Shown here one piece after another: positions 50,343 through 58,141 of a stretch of 64,000 bases of DNA. The position numbers and the translations under genes are program-made. Under the pieces are notes generated by a model. That model did not search any database, was not told the origin of the DNA, and saw only the letters and a list, made by a program, of their open reading frames with translations. This stretch comes from Azoarcus sp. DN11 (GTDB taxonomy: Bacteria > Pseudomonadota > Gammaproteobacteria > Burkholderiales > Rhodocyclaceae), in NCBI RefSeq assembly GCF_003628555.1, contig NZ_CP021731.1:1674001-1738000 (forward strand), written 5' to 3'. The stretch's first letter is position 1. Each line of letters opens with the position of its first letter.

Positions 50343-51068
50343 ATGGAACTGTTCGATTTCAATGTCATCACCACCAGCCTGCCGGAATTCTGGCGCGGCC
50401 TGTGGATGACGCTGCAGCTCACCGGCATCGCGCTGCTGTTCGGCTTCATCGCCGCCGTTCCGCTCGCCGTCGCGCGCGTGTCGAAGAATCGCTGGGTCAG
50501 CGGCCCGGTCGCCGCCTACACCTACTTCTTCCGCGGCACGCCCATGCTCGTGCAGCTGCTGCTGATCTACTACGGTGCGGGGCAGTGGCAATGGATGCAG
50601 GACGCGTGGGCGGAAGGGCAGCCGTTCTGGTCGCTGTTCCGCGAACCCTTCTTCTGCGCGCTGCTCGCCTTTGGCCTCAACACCTGCGCCTACACGATCG
50701 AGATCATCGCCGGCGCGATGCGCAACACCGCGCACGGCGAGATCGAGGCCGCCAGGGCGATGGGCATGAGCCGCTACAAGGCGCTGCAGCGCATCGTGCT
50801 GCCGTCGGCGCTGCGCCGCATGCTGCCTTCCTACAGCAACGAGGTCATCCTGATGCTGCAGGGCTCGGCGATCGCCAGCGCGGTGACGCTCGTGGATCTC
50901 ACCGGCGCCGCGCGCAACGTGTATTCGCGCCATTTCGCGCCCTTCGAGGCCTTCATCTTCGCGGGCCTCGTCTACCTCGTGCTCACCTTCATGCTGGTGG
51001 GTCTGTTCAAGTACGCCGAACGCCGCTGGCTCGCGCATCTCGCGCCGCGCAAGGCTGGCCGGCGCTAG
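50343..51068 (+). CDS. hisM: Polar amino acid ABC permease (HisM-type)
   Basis: A 241-residue permease, partner of HisQ. Landmarks are [14 protein letters not shown] in helix 1, [17 protein letters not shown], and the EAA loop [21 protein letters not shown]. It forms the second half of the channel for basic amino acids. It starts 16 bases after the HisQ stop with GAGGGAG upstream, and the ATPase gene starts eight bases after its stop. Confidence 0.9.
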   Translation: MELFDFNVITTSLPEFWRGLWMTLQLTGIALLFGFIAAVPLAVARVSKNRWVSGPVAAYTYFFRGTPMLVQLLLIYYGAGQWQWMQDAWAEGQPFWSLFREPFFCALLAFGLNTCAYTIEIIAGAMRNTAHGEIEAARAMGMSRYKALQRIVLPSALRRMLPSYSNEVILMLQGSAIASAVTLVDLTGAARNVYSRHFAPFEAFIFAGLVYLVLTFMLVGLFKYAERRWLAHLAPRKAGRR

Positions 51069-51076
51069 GAGGCATA

Positions 51077-51964
51077 ATGAGCACCGCTGCGACTTTCGAT
51101 CGGCTCCGCGTCGACGACCCGCACACTTCCCGCGCCGTGCCCGACGACGCGCTGCCCGCCGTCAAGCAAGGAACTGCAATGAACCGGATGACCGCCATCG
51201 TCGAGCAGGTCCGCGTCGAGGATCTTCACAAGTCCTACGGCAACCACGAGGTGCTCAAGGGCGTCTCGCTGTCCGCGAGTTCCGGCGACGTCATCAGCAT
51301 CATCGGCTCGTCCGGCTCGGGCAAGAGTACCTGGCTGCGCTGCATCAACTTCCTCGAGAACCCCACCTCGGGCCGCGTCGTCGTCGGCGGCAAGGAAGTG
51401 GGCCTGAAGCGCGACCGCAAGGGCGACCTTGTCGTGGCCGACGCGAAGCAGCTGCAGCAGATCCGCACGCGCCTGTCGATGGTGTTCCAGCACTTCAACC
51501 TGTGGAGCCACATGACGGTGCTGGAGAACGTCATCGAGGCGCCGGTCCATGTGCTGGGCATCCCGAAGGCCGAGGCGCTGGAGCGTGCCGAGCGCTACCT
51601 CGAGCGCGTCGGCGTGTGGAAATTCCGCGACAGCTACCCGGCGCACATGTCCGGCGGCCAGCAGCAGCGCGTCGCGATCGCCCGCGCGCTGGCGATGGAG
51701 CCGTCGGTGCTGCTGTTCGACGAGCCGACCTCGGCGCTCGACCCGGAACTCGTCGGCGAAGTGCTGAAGGTGATGCGCTCGCTGGCGGAAGAGGGGCGCA
51801 CGATGCTGGTCGTGACGCACGAAATGGGCTTCGCGCGCGAAGTCTCCAACCATGTGATCTTCGTGCACCAGGGCCGCGTGGAGGAAGAGGGCAATCCGCG
51901 CGAAGTGCTGGTCCGCCCGCAGAGCGAGCGCCTGCGGCAGTTCCTCTCCGGCAACCTGAAGTAA
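51077..51964 (+). CDS. hisP: Polar amino acid ABC transporter ATPase (HisP-type)
   Basis: A 295-residue ATPase. Walker [10 protein letters not shown], the Q-loop segment [13 protein letters not shown], signature MSGGQQQR, Walker [13 protein letters not shown] and the switch His in VVTHEMGF are all present. AGGAGG precedes the ATG at 51077, giving an N-terminal extension of 34 residues before the usual family start. A second in-frame ATG at 51179 (AAGGA upstream) would give the standard length, so either or both may be used. It completes the operon of binding protein, two permeases and ATPase. Confidence 0.93.
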   Translation: MSTAATFDRLRVDDPHTSRAVPDDALPAVKQGTAMNRMTAIVEQVRVEDLHKSYGNHEVLKGVSLSASSGDVISIIGSSGSGKSTWLRCINFLENPTSGRVVVGGKEVGLKRDRKGDLVVADAKQLQQIRTRLSMVFQHFNLWSHMTVLENVIEAPVHVLGIPKAEALERAERYLERVGVWKFRDSYPAHMSGGQQQRVAIARALAMEPSVLLFDEPTSALDPELVGEVLKVMRSLAEEGRTMLVVTHEMGFAREVSNHVIFVHQGRVEEEGNPREVLVRPQSERLRQFLSGNLK

Positions 51965-52059
51965 AGCGGGGCAGCGTCGGTCGGCCGCACACTGGCACTG
52001 CTCACCGTTGCTTCCCGAGGGAGCTGCCGTCCATTCCGCCGCTTGACCGGTCCGGGATC

Positions 52060-52980
52060 TCATCGTCCCGAGACGAGATCGAGCGTGCGCCGGTAGGTCG
52101 GCAGGCGCGGCCCGCCGGTGGCGACCGCGCGTGCCGCAGCGTCGCGTGCGGCCGAGTCCTGCCCGCGCTCGTGCAGGACCTGGGCGAGGTTGTTCCAGGC
52201 GTCGCCGGCTTCGGGATGATCGGCCGCCGCCTGGCGGAATGCGGCTTCCGCGGCGTCCCGGTCGCCGCGCCGATAAGCCGTGTTGCCGAGGCCGATGCGC
52301 GCGAGCAGATTGCGCGGCCAGGCCGCCAGGGCGGTGCGGTAAGCGGTTTCGGCCGCGGCGGGGGCAACCCGTTCCAGCGCCACGACTGCGGCGACGTACC
52401 CGGTCTCGTTGGCGGTCGCGGGCAGCCGGTCGGGCGACAGCGCGACGAAGGCCCAGCGGTCGGATTTCGCCCAACTGCGGTCGAACGCGTCGAAGTCCAT
52501 CACGAGGCGTTGCTCGCGCCCCGAGCGCAACACCACCTGCCGTGCCGGCATGTCGTAGCCCACCGCCACGGCGTAGTGCCACACCGGCACCCAGTCGAAG
52601 CGCAGGTTCTGCAGCACCACCACCGCATGTCCGGCCGCCAGTTCCTTCAGCAGCGCCTGCGGCTCGGGCGCGAGGCGATAGGCGACGGCGCCCGAGCGGC
52701 GCGCGGAGGCCAGCATTTCCGGCTGCAGGCTGCCCTGCCGCGCGGGCAGATATACCTCGTCGCGCAGTTCCTCGGGGCTGCGCCGCAAGCCTGCGCTCCC
52801 CAATGCGGTCGCCAGGGCTGCCGGGCCGCACTGATAGTCATCCTGCGGGTAGAAGGGCGCATTCGTCTGCTCGGCCCGCTCGGGAAGCGGGCCGGTTGCC
52901 GGAGTGCCCCATTGAACGGGCGGAAGGCTCGAACAGGCCGCCAGGGCGAGCGCCGCGAGGGCGCCCAGGCAGCGTTTCAC
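52060..52980 (-). CDS. PA2778-family C39-like cysteine peptidase lipoprotein with TPRs
   Basis: A 306-residue lipoprotein. The lipobox LAAC lies at about residue 15. A C39-like papain fold follows, with the catalytic-type Cys in DDYQCGPAALATAL and His in VWHYAVAVGYD. The C-terminal third has tetratricopeptide repeats (AETAYRTAL..., AEAAFRQAAADHPEAGDAWNNLAQ). It matches the PA2778 family, usually found next to a PA2779-family protein as here. The substrate is unknown. I placed the GTG at 52980; a TTG at 52992 overlapping the upstream stop is the alternative. It is translationally linked to the upstream gene. Confidence 0.82.
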   Translation of the reverse strand: MKRCLGALAALALAACSSLPPVQWGTPATGPLPERAEQTNAPFYPQDDYQCGPAALATALGSAGLRRSPEELRDEVYLPARQGSLQPEMLASARRSGAVAYRLAPEPQALLKELAAGHAVVVLQNLRFDWVPVWHYAVAVGYDMPARQVVLRSGREQRLVMDFDAFDRSWAKSDRWAFVALSPDRLPATANETGYVAAVVALERVAPAAAETAYRTALAAWPRNLLARIGLGNTAYRRGDRDAAEAAFRQAAADHPEAGDAWNNLAQVLHERGQDSAARDAAARAVATGGPRLPTYRRTLDLVSGR

Positions 52981-52981
52981 C

Positions 52982-53338
52982 TCAGAGGGCAACCACCACG
53001 AGGATGGCGATCAGGACGATCAGGATCCATTCCATCGTGGAGATCGCGCCGCCTGCCGGCATGGAATCGATGCGCTGTGCAAGGGCATGGATTTCCTGCT
53101 GATCGAGCGCGGCGACGCGCTCGCTGGCGGCAAGGCCGTCTACGCCCATGGCCTGGAGCCGTTCCTTCACGTTGGCCTGTTCCAGGAACTGAAGCACCTT
53201 TGCCCGCTCGGTATCTTCCGCGTTGTGGGTGGCAGCGTCGGGTGTCGTCACCAGTTCGGCGCGCGCGAGGGGCGCCTGGAAGCCGACAGCCAGAGCAAGC
53301 AGCGAGGTGGAGACAAGACGGAGGGCAGATTTTTTCAT
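52982..53338 (-). CDS. PA2779-family small membrane protein
   Basis: A 118-residue protein. A signal peptide (about 1-27, ending ARAE) precedes a charged helical part and a C-terminal membrane anchor (MEWILIVLIAILVVVAL) with no tail. This architecture and the adjacency to the PA2778-like peptidase identify the PA2779 family. It may be the substrate or membrane partner of that peptidase (inference). AAGGAAAAG precedes the ATG at 53338. The downstream gene begins almost on its stop. Confidence 0.8.
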   Translation of the reverse strand: MKKSALRLVSTSLLALAVGFQAPLARAELVTTPDAATHNAEDTERAKVLQFLEQANVKERLQAMGVDGLAASERVAALDQQEIHALAQRIDSMPAGGAISTMEWILIVLIAILVVVAL

Positions 53339-53517
53339 GGTCTTTTCCTTCTTGTGGGGCAAGTGTCCGTTCGACATTCAAACGGCGGAAAAGATTGTCG
53401 CCGATCAGGCGCGAAAGGTTCGTAAGGAAGTGCGTCCGGCCTTGACGCAGGCCCGTCCCAGCCGTTTCGCCGCGCCCCGCGCATCCGCCCGGCATTCTCC
53501 GGGGGACCGCTACGCCG

Positions 53518-53943
53518 TTACGACTTTGCTGCGCCGCGTGCCGCCTTTTCGCGTTCGACCCGTTCCGTCACGTCGCGGGCGATCGCGACCGAACCCGTGG
53601 CCGCCCCGGTTTCGTCGGTCACGAGCGCGAAGCTCATTTCGACGTAGATGCGGCTTCCCGAGCGGTGCTGTGCGCGGGTCAGCGTCGGTGTGCCGTGCAG
53701 GCGGGTCGCGCCGTTCTTCATCGCCGCTTCGAAACCGCGCCAATGCGCCGCCCGCAGGTTTTCGGGGATGATCAGGTCGAGCGACTGCCCGAGGGCTTGC
53801 GCAGCCGGGTGACCGAACATCGTTTCGGCGGCTCGGTTCCATCGCCGGATGATGCCTGCGCGGTCGGCATAGACGAGCGCTTCGGCCATCTCGTCGAGGA
53901 TCCGCTCCGCCAGTGGCGTCGCTTCCTGGGGCTTGTCTTCCAT
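53518..53943 (-). CDS. Stand-alone PAS domain protein
   Basis: A 141-residue cytosolic protein that is a single PAS domain (about 15-130). It has ALVYADRAGIIRRWNRAAETMFGH, the LGQSLDLIIPENLR helix and the closing SVAIARDVTERVERE that normally leads into an output domain. None follows. It may bind a small ligand or heme/flavin, or be a remnant sensor. CGGAGA precedes the ATG at 53943. It is read in the same direction as, and 179 bp upstream of, the PA2779-like gene. Confidence 0.8.
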   Translation of the reverse strand: MEDKPQEATPLAERILDEMAEALVYADRAGIIRRWNRAAETMFGHPAAQALGQSLDLIIPENLRAAHWRGFEAAMKNGATRLHGTPTLTRAQHRSGSRIYVEMSFALVTDETGAATGSVAIARDVTERVEREKAARGAAKS

Positions 53944-54293
53944 TCGGGGTCTCCGGTCGGTGGGGGGAATGCGACAGTCTTGCCCGCTTGCCGCCGCAGG
54001 GCAAGCGGGCGTCGGGATTTTCCCCCGATTGACGCGCCAATGGATCACCAGCCGTTCGGGCTGAGCCCGTCGTCAGGCTCAGCCCGAACGGTATCTGGTG
54101 GCCAGGTTGATAATGGGCTTCGCGACGTTTCCACGTCCGGTTATCCGCGCGTGAGTCCGAACTGAACCGGGGCGCGGCGGCCGACTGCAGCCACGACGAA
54201 ATTTCGGCCCGGATCGGGCGCGTCGGCCCGCGGTGAGGCCGCCAGCTGCTCTGGTACACTCGTCCGCCCGTGCTTTCCGGAGTCCGCCGCATC
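53944..54293. other. Intergenic region with REP-like hairpin
   Basis: 350 bases between the divergent PAS and HD-hydrolase genes. It holds one prominent long stem-loop (listed separately) and otherwise no conserved frame. Confidence 0.5.
54052..54091. repeat. REP-like perfect stem-loop
   Basis: A 16-bp perfect inverted repeat (CCGTTCGGGCTGAGCC at 54052-54067; its complement at 54076-54091) with the 8-base loop CGTCGTCA. The arm sequence resembles widespread proteobacterial intergenic palindromes of the CCGTTCG...CTGAGC type. Only one copy is seen in this window. Confidence 0.75.
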
Positions 54294-54887
54294 GTGAACC
54301 CGCCTGCCCTCGAACGCCAGCTCGCTTTTCTCAGGGAGATCGACCGGCTCAAGAGCATCGTCCGCCTGTCGCCGCTGATCGACCGCTCGCGGCGTGAGAA
54401 CAGCGCCGAGCACTCCTGGCATCTGGCGCTGTATGCGCTGGTGCTCGCCGAGCACGCGGCACGCCCGGTCGACGTGGTGCGGGTCGTGAAGATGCTGCTG
54501 ATCCACGACATCGTCGAGATCGACGCGGGCGACGTGCCTTTCCATGTGCCCGCGACCCATGCCGGGCAGGCCGAGCGCGAGCGGCTCGCCGCCGAGCGCA
54601 TCTTCGGCCTGCTGCCCGATGCCCAGGCTGCGGAGTTTCGCGCCTTGTGGTTCGAGTTCGAGGCGGCCGAGAGCGACGATGCGAAGTTCGCGAAGGCGCT
54701 CGACCGCTTCCAGCCGATGCTGCACAACGCCGCGACCGACGGCGGCACCTGGGTCGAATGCGAAGTCACGCTGGAGCAGGTCGTCGCGCGCTGCCGCCCG
54801 CCGATCGAAGGTGGGGCGCCGGCCTTGTGGGCGGTCGCAGCGCAGTTCGCCGAAGCGCATTTCCGCGAGCCGTCGCAGGAATCGTAG
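54294..54887 (+). CDS. HD-domain hydrolase (YfbR/HD3-type)
   Basis: A 197-residue HD-superfamily protein. The ligands are visible in SAEHSWHLALYALVLAEH, then LLIHDIVEIDAGD (the HD pair) and ALDRFQPMLHNA. Close relatives hydrolyse 5'-deoxynucleotides or related nucleotides; the exact substrate is unknown. The GTG at 54294 has GGAG upstream at a long spacing; another GTG at 54270 would add eight residues. It converges with a yajD-like remnant and the potassium transporter gene. Confidence 0.82.
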   Translation: MNPPALERQLAFLREIDRLKSIVRLSPLIDRSRRENSAEHSWHLALYALVLAEHAARPVDVVRVVKMLLIHDIVEIDAGDVPFHVPATHAGQAERERLAAERIFGLLPDAQAAEFRALWFEFEAAESDDAKFAKALDRFQPMLHNAATDGGTWVECEVTLEQVVARCRPPIEGGAPALWAVAAQFAEAHFREPSQES

Positions 54888-54944
54888 CGAAAGTGCCGCC
54901 GCCCCGCGCGGGGGTGCGGTCTCCTGCGCAAGGCTCGCGGTCAT

Positions 54945-54998
54945 GCGCCGCGCTTCTGCGACGATCCGGTCCAGCCTGTCGTGATCCGGTGTGTGCAT
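54945..54998 (-). pseudogene. Remnant of a second YajD-like N-terminus
   Basis: On the minus strand, the frame from the ATG at 54998 begins MHTPDHDRLDRIVAEARR. Twelve of fourteen residues in this core match the start of the YajD protein at 38032 (DHDKLDRIVANARR). The zinc-knuckle and HNH parts do not follow, and the frame runs into the antisense of the HD hydrolase. It appears to be the 5' end of a lost paralogue, immediately downstream of the kup gene. Confidence 0.55.
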
Positions 54999-55029
54999 CT
55001 GCCTTCACCTGCATCGCTGCGCCTGAACC

Positions 55030-56892
55030 TCAGATGATCAGCTGCGTGCCCAGTTCCACGACGCGGTTGTTCGGGATGCGGAAGAAATCCGTCGCGCTGG
55101 TGGCATTCTTCGACATGATCGCGAACAGGCGGCCGCGCCAGGTCGCTATGCGCCGGCGGCTCAGGCGCGGGATCACCGTTTCGCGCGACAGGTAGAAGGT
55201 CGTCTCCATCATGTCGAAGGATTCGCCGAAGCGGCTGCAGTGATCGAGCGCGCTCGGGATGTCGGGGTCTTCCATGAAACCGTAGCGCAGGATCACGCGG
55301 ATGAAACCCTGCTTCAGGTGGTGCAGGTAGATGCGGTCGAGTTCGCTCACGTAGGGCGAGTCGGTGGTCTGCACCGTCACCAGCACGACGCGTTCGTGCA
55401 GCACCTGGTTGTGCTTGAGGTTGTGCAGCAGCGCCGCGGGCACGCCGTCCTTCGCGCTGGTCATGAAGATGGCAGTGCCGTGTACGCGGTGCACGCCTTC
55501 GATCATGGTGGTGAACTCGGTTACCGACACACCCTGCCGGGCGATTTCCTCCTGCACGAGGCGACGGCCGTGGCGCCAGGTCGTCAGCACGGTGAAGGAC
55601 ACCAGCGCCATCGCGATCGGAAACCAGCCGCCCTGCGGAATCTTGATCGCGTTGGCGGCGAAGAAGGCGATGTCCACGGCCACCAGCGAGCCGGCGACGA
55701 GGGCGACCAGGAGTGCGTTCCAGCGCCACAGCAGCAGCATCACGAAGGCGACGAGGATCGTGTCGATCATCATCGTGCCGGTGACTGCGATGCCATACGC
55801 GGCCGCGAGGTTGGACGAGCTGCGGAAGCCGAGGACCAGCGCGATCACGGCGAGGTAGAGCGTCCAGTTCGTGAACGGGACGTAGATCTGCCCCTTTTCG
55901 TGACCGGAGGTGTGCACGATCAGCATGCGCGGCAGCAGGCCCATCTGCACGGCCTGTCGCGCCACGGAGAAGGCGCCGGAGATCACGGCCTGCGACGCGA
56001 TCACCGTGGCGAGCGTCGCGAGGATCAGCAGCGGGATCATCGCCCACGTCGGCCCGAGGTGGAAGAACGGACTTTCGATGGCGGCCGGCTCGTTCAGCAG
56101 CAGCGCGCCCTGGCCGAAATAGTTCAGCACCAGGGCTGGCATCACGAAGCCGAACCAGGCGAGGCGGATCGGGAAGGGGCCGAAGTGGCCCATGTCGGTA
56201 TAGAGCGCCTCGCCGCCGGTCACCGCGAGCACGACCGCGCCGAGCGCGAGGAAGGCGAGGGCGGTGTGGTGGGCGATGAATCCGGTCGCGTACAGCGGGT
56301 TGAGGGCCGCGAGGACTTCCGGATGGCGGATGATCTCCAGCAGGCCCAGCGCGGCCAGCACGGCGAACCAGCCCGCCATGACCGGCCCGAAGAAGAGGCC
56401 CACGGCGCCGGTGCCACGGCGCTGGATCATGAACAGCGCCGTGAGGATCACGACGGTGAGCGGCACCACCAGGGACTGGAGCTCGGGTGCGATGATGCCC
56501 AGGCCTTCGACCGCCGACAGCACCGAGATGGCCGGCGTGATCATGCTGTCGCCGTAGAACAGCGCCGCCGCGAACACGCCCAGCATCGACACCACCCAGG
56601 TGAGCCGCCGGCTCTTCGCCTTGTCGACGATCAGCGCGAGGAGCGCGAGCGATCCGCCTTCGCCGCGGTTGTCGGCCCGCATGATGATCAGCACGTACTT
56701 CAGCGTCACCAGCACCATGATCGACCAGAACACCATCGACAGGATACCGAGGATGTTTTCCGGGGTGACGGGAATGGGATGGTGCCCGTTGAAGATTTCC
56801 TTCAGGGCATACAGCGGGCTGGTGCCGATGTCGCCGAATACCACGCCGATTGCGCCAACCGTGAGGGCCGGCAATGCCTTGCGCGAATGCAT
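55030..56892 (-). CDS. kup: Kup potassium uptake permease
   Basis: A 620-residue low-affinity potassium/proton symporter. The N-terminus ([20 protein letters not shown]) and the [13 protein letters not shown] and FFALVP-like segments are diagnostic. Twelve helices are followed by a hydrophilic C-terminal domain of about 150 residues. The length is normal and no residue loss is seen. It acts in the inner membrane. It is a single gene, with the unknown Cys-containing membrane-protein gene 113 bp upstream on the same strand. Confidence 0.95.
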   Translation of the reverse strand: MHSRKALPALTVGAIGVVFGDIGTSPLYALKEIFNGHHPIPVTPENILGILSMVFWSIMVLVTLKYVLIIMRADNRGEGGSLALLALIVDKAKSRRLTWVVSMLGVFAAALFYGDSMITPAISVLSAVEGLGIIAPELQSLVVPLTVVILTALFMIQRRGTGAVGLFFGPVMAGWFAVLAALGLLEIIRHPEVLAALNPLYATGFIAHHTALAFLALGAVVLAVTGGEALYTDMGHFGPFPIRLAWFGFVMPALVLNYFGQGALLLNEPAAIESPFFHLGPTWAMIPLLILATLATVIASQAVISGAFSVARQAVQMGLLPRMLIVHTSGHEKGQIYVPFTNWTLYLAVIALVLGFRSSSNLAAAYGIAVTGTMMIDTILVAFVMLLLWRWNALLVALVAGSLVAVDIAFFAANAIKIPQGGWFPIAMALVSFTVLTTWRHGRRLVQEEIARQGVSVTEFTTMIEGVHRVHGTAIFMTSAKDGVPAALLHNLKHNQVLHERVVLVTVQTTDSPYVSELDRIYLHHLKQGFIRVILRYGFMEDPDIPSALDHCSRFGESFDMMETTFYLSRETVIPRLSRRRIATWRGRLFAIMSKNATSATDFFRIPNNRVVELGTQLII

Positions 56893-57005
56893 GCGCTACG
56901 TCCTGTGTTGTTGTTTTGGATGTTGCGCGCGCATTGTAAGGGCGACGCATGGGGCGTGCGAGAGTCGCGAGGTGGCACGCACCGGCGCGCTGCCGGCTGG
57001 GGGAC

Positions 57006-57614
57006 TCAGTCGGGCTTGCGCGCGGCGGGTGCCGGCTCCGGCAGATCGTCCTGATCGTACTGCCGCCTCAGGCGTTCGAGCCCGGCGCGGAAGGCCTCGC
57101 CGTCGCCGTAATCGAAGTAGTGCGGGTAACGTTCGTGGGCCTGATGGATACGGCGGGCGTGTTTGATCGGGCACCAGTACTGCTCGGTGCGGGCGGCGAC
57201 CTCCCGCGTGTAGGCGGCCACGCCGTTGCCGTACGAGCAGTACAGGCAGTTGAATTTCTCGATCAGGTTGAGGTAGGGCAGGCCGGCGCGATCGAACACG
57301 ATGTAGTCCGAGCGCCGTACCTTGCGGATGCGATACACGGGGAAGCAGATCGCCTGATAGATGGTGACGAACAGATCCATCAGCAGGAAGGGAATCCAGC
57401 CGATGTACACCACCGGCGCGGTCAGCGCGACCAGCAACCGGGTGCGCCGCAGGTAGCGGAACAGGCCGATCTTGTAGCGCTGCTGGTGTCGAAGGAAGTT
57501 GTCCGCAAGTTCCAGCCGCCTGCGTGCGAGATCCTCGCGACGTTCGCGGTACAAGGCTTCCAGCTCCTCCTGCAGCGCCTGGATTCGCGTGAGCAGGTCG
57601 TCGAGTTGCTTCAT
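57006..57614 (-). CDS. Conserved membrane-associated protein of unknown function
   Basis: A 202-residue protein I cannot assign. An N-terminal coiled coil (about 3-45) is followed by two hydrophobic stretches (about 60-95) that could form a hairpin in the membrane. The C-terminal part has NLIEKFNCLYCSYGNG and RTEQYWCPIKHARR, three Cys and a His that could bind metal. It ends in a Pro/Ala-rich tail. I think this Cys segment is conserved, because the whole stretch has strict codon bias and aromatic spacing. GGAG lies before the ATG at 57614. It is read toward kup. Confidence 0.55.
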   Translation of the reverse strand: MKQLDDLLTRIQALQEELEALYRERREDLARRRLELADNFLRHQQRYKIGLFRYLRRTRLLVALTAPVVYIGWIPFLLMDLFVTIYQAICFPVYRIRKVRRSDYIVFDRAGLPYLNLIEKFNCLYCSYGNGVAAYTREVAARTEQYWCPIKHARRIHQAHERYPHYFDYGDGEAFRAGLERLRRQYDQDDLPEPAPAARKPD

Positions 57615-57872
57615 TTGTTGGACTCCGTGCTTGTCGACCTCGTCGGTTCCGTTCGCAAAATGAAGGTGGCGTCCGCGCGCGGTGGAGACTGTGTCCACCT
57701 ATTTCGGAAGATCAGGAATAAGGCCGGCAAGTTCCGGCATCGCACCTGGATTTGCCCCGCTTTTGGCCCCGGCGAGTGGGGAATTTCACCCTCAGTCGGG
57801 GACGTTTCTTGAGCGCCGGCGTCGTTCCCTTGCCCCGATCCCGCCCCGTTCTGGGGCTGCATTCGCGTTTAC

Positions 57873-57929
57873 GTGACAAATTCCGCGTTTGCATGGCGGC
57901 GACCTTCGAATATCTGTGACAAATGTCAC
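57873..57929. promoter_or_regulatory. Operator-like palindrome GTGACA-AA-TGTCAC plus half site
   Basis: A perfect 14-bp palindrome lies at 57916-57929, and a half site GTGACAAA at 57873-57880, 43 bases upstream. Both lie 45-100 bp before the -24/-12 promoter of the multicopper oxidase, the position expected of an enhancer-binding activator. The regulator is not encoded beside it. Confidence 0.6.
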
Positions 57930-57973
57930 GATTTTGGTGGTTCGGTGCGGAACTTTGACCCAAAAATGGTGCT

Positions 57974-57989
57974 TGGCACGCAGGATGCT
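57974..57989 (+). promoter_or_regulatory. Sigma-54-like (-24/-12) promoter of multicopper oxidase
   Basis: TGGCACG (57974-57980) and ATGCT (57985-57989) with GG-N10-GC spacing match the RpoN consensus except that the -12 box reads ATGC instead of TTGC. Transcription would start near 58000, giving a leader of about 140 bases. Spacing and position are right. Confidence 0.65.
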
Positions 57990-58141
57990 GATCGGTGGGC
58001 GCGCCCCCACAAAATGTCGGGAAGGATGGAAACAGGATCGGGTTGGCGGATCGCCGGATTGCAGGCGCCGCGGAATCCTCTCTCTGCAAATGTCGGGACG
58101 TCCGCAGAAATTGTCCTTATTGGACGCTTGGGAGACCGATC

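Larger units (their letters stand above)
57615..58141 (+). other. Long divergent regulatory region upstream of multicopper oxidase
   Basis: 527 bases without a credible gene. It contains a half site and a full palindrome of the GTGACA type and a -24/-12 promoter (all listed separately), and it should also hold the promoter of the unknown membrane protein on the minus strand. Confidence 0.6.

Noticed and set aside
55240..57054. 604-codon plus-strand frame across kup
   Set aside because: His/Gln/Arg-rich antisense translation; kup on the opposite strand is unambiguous.
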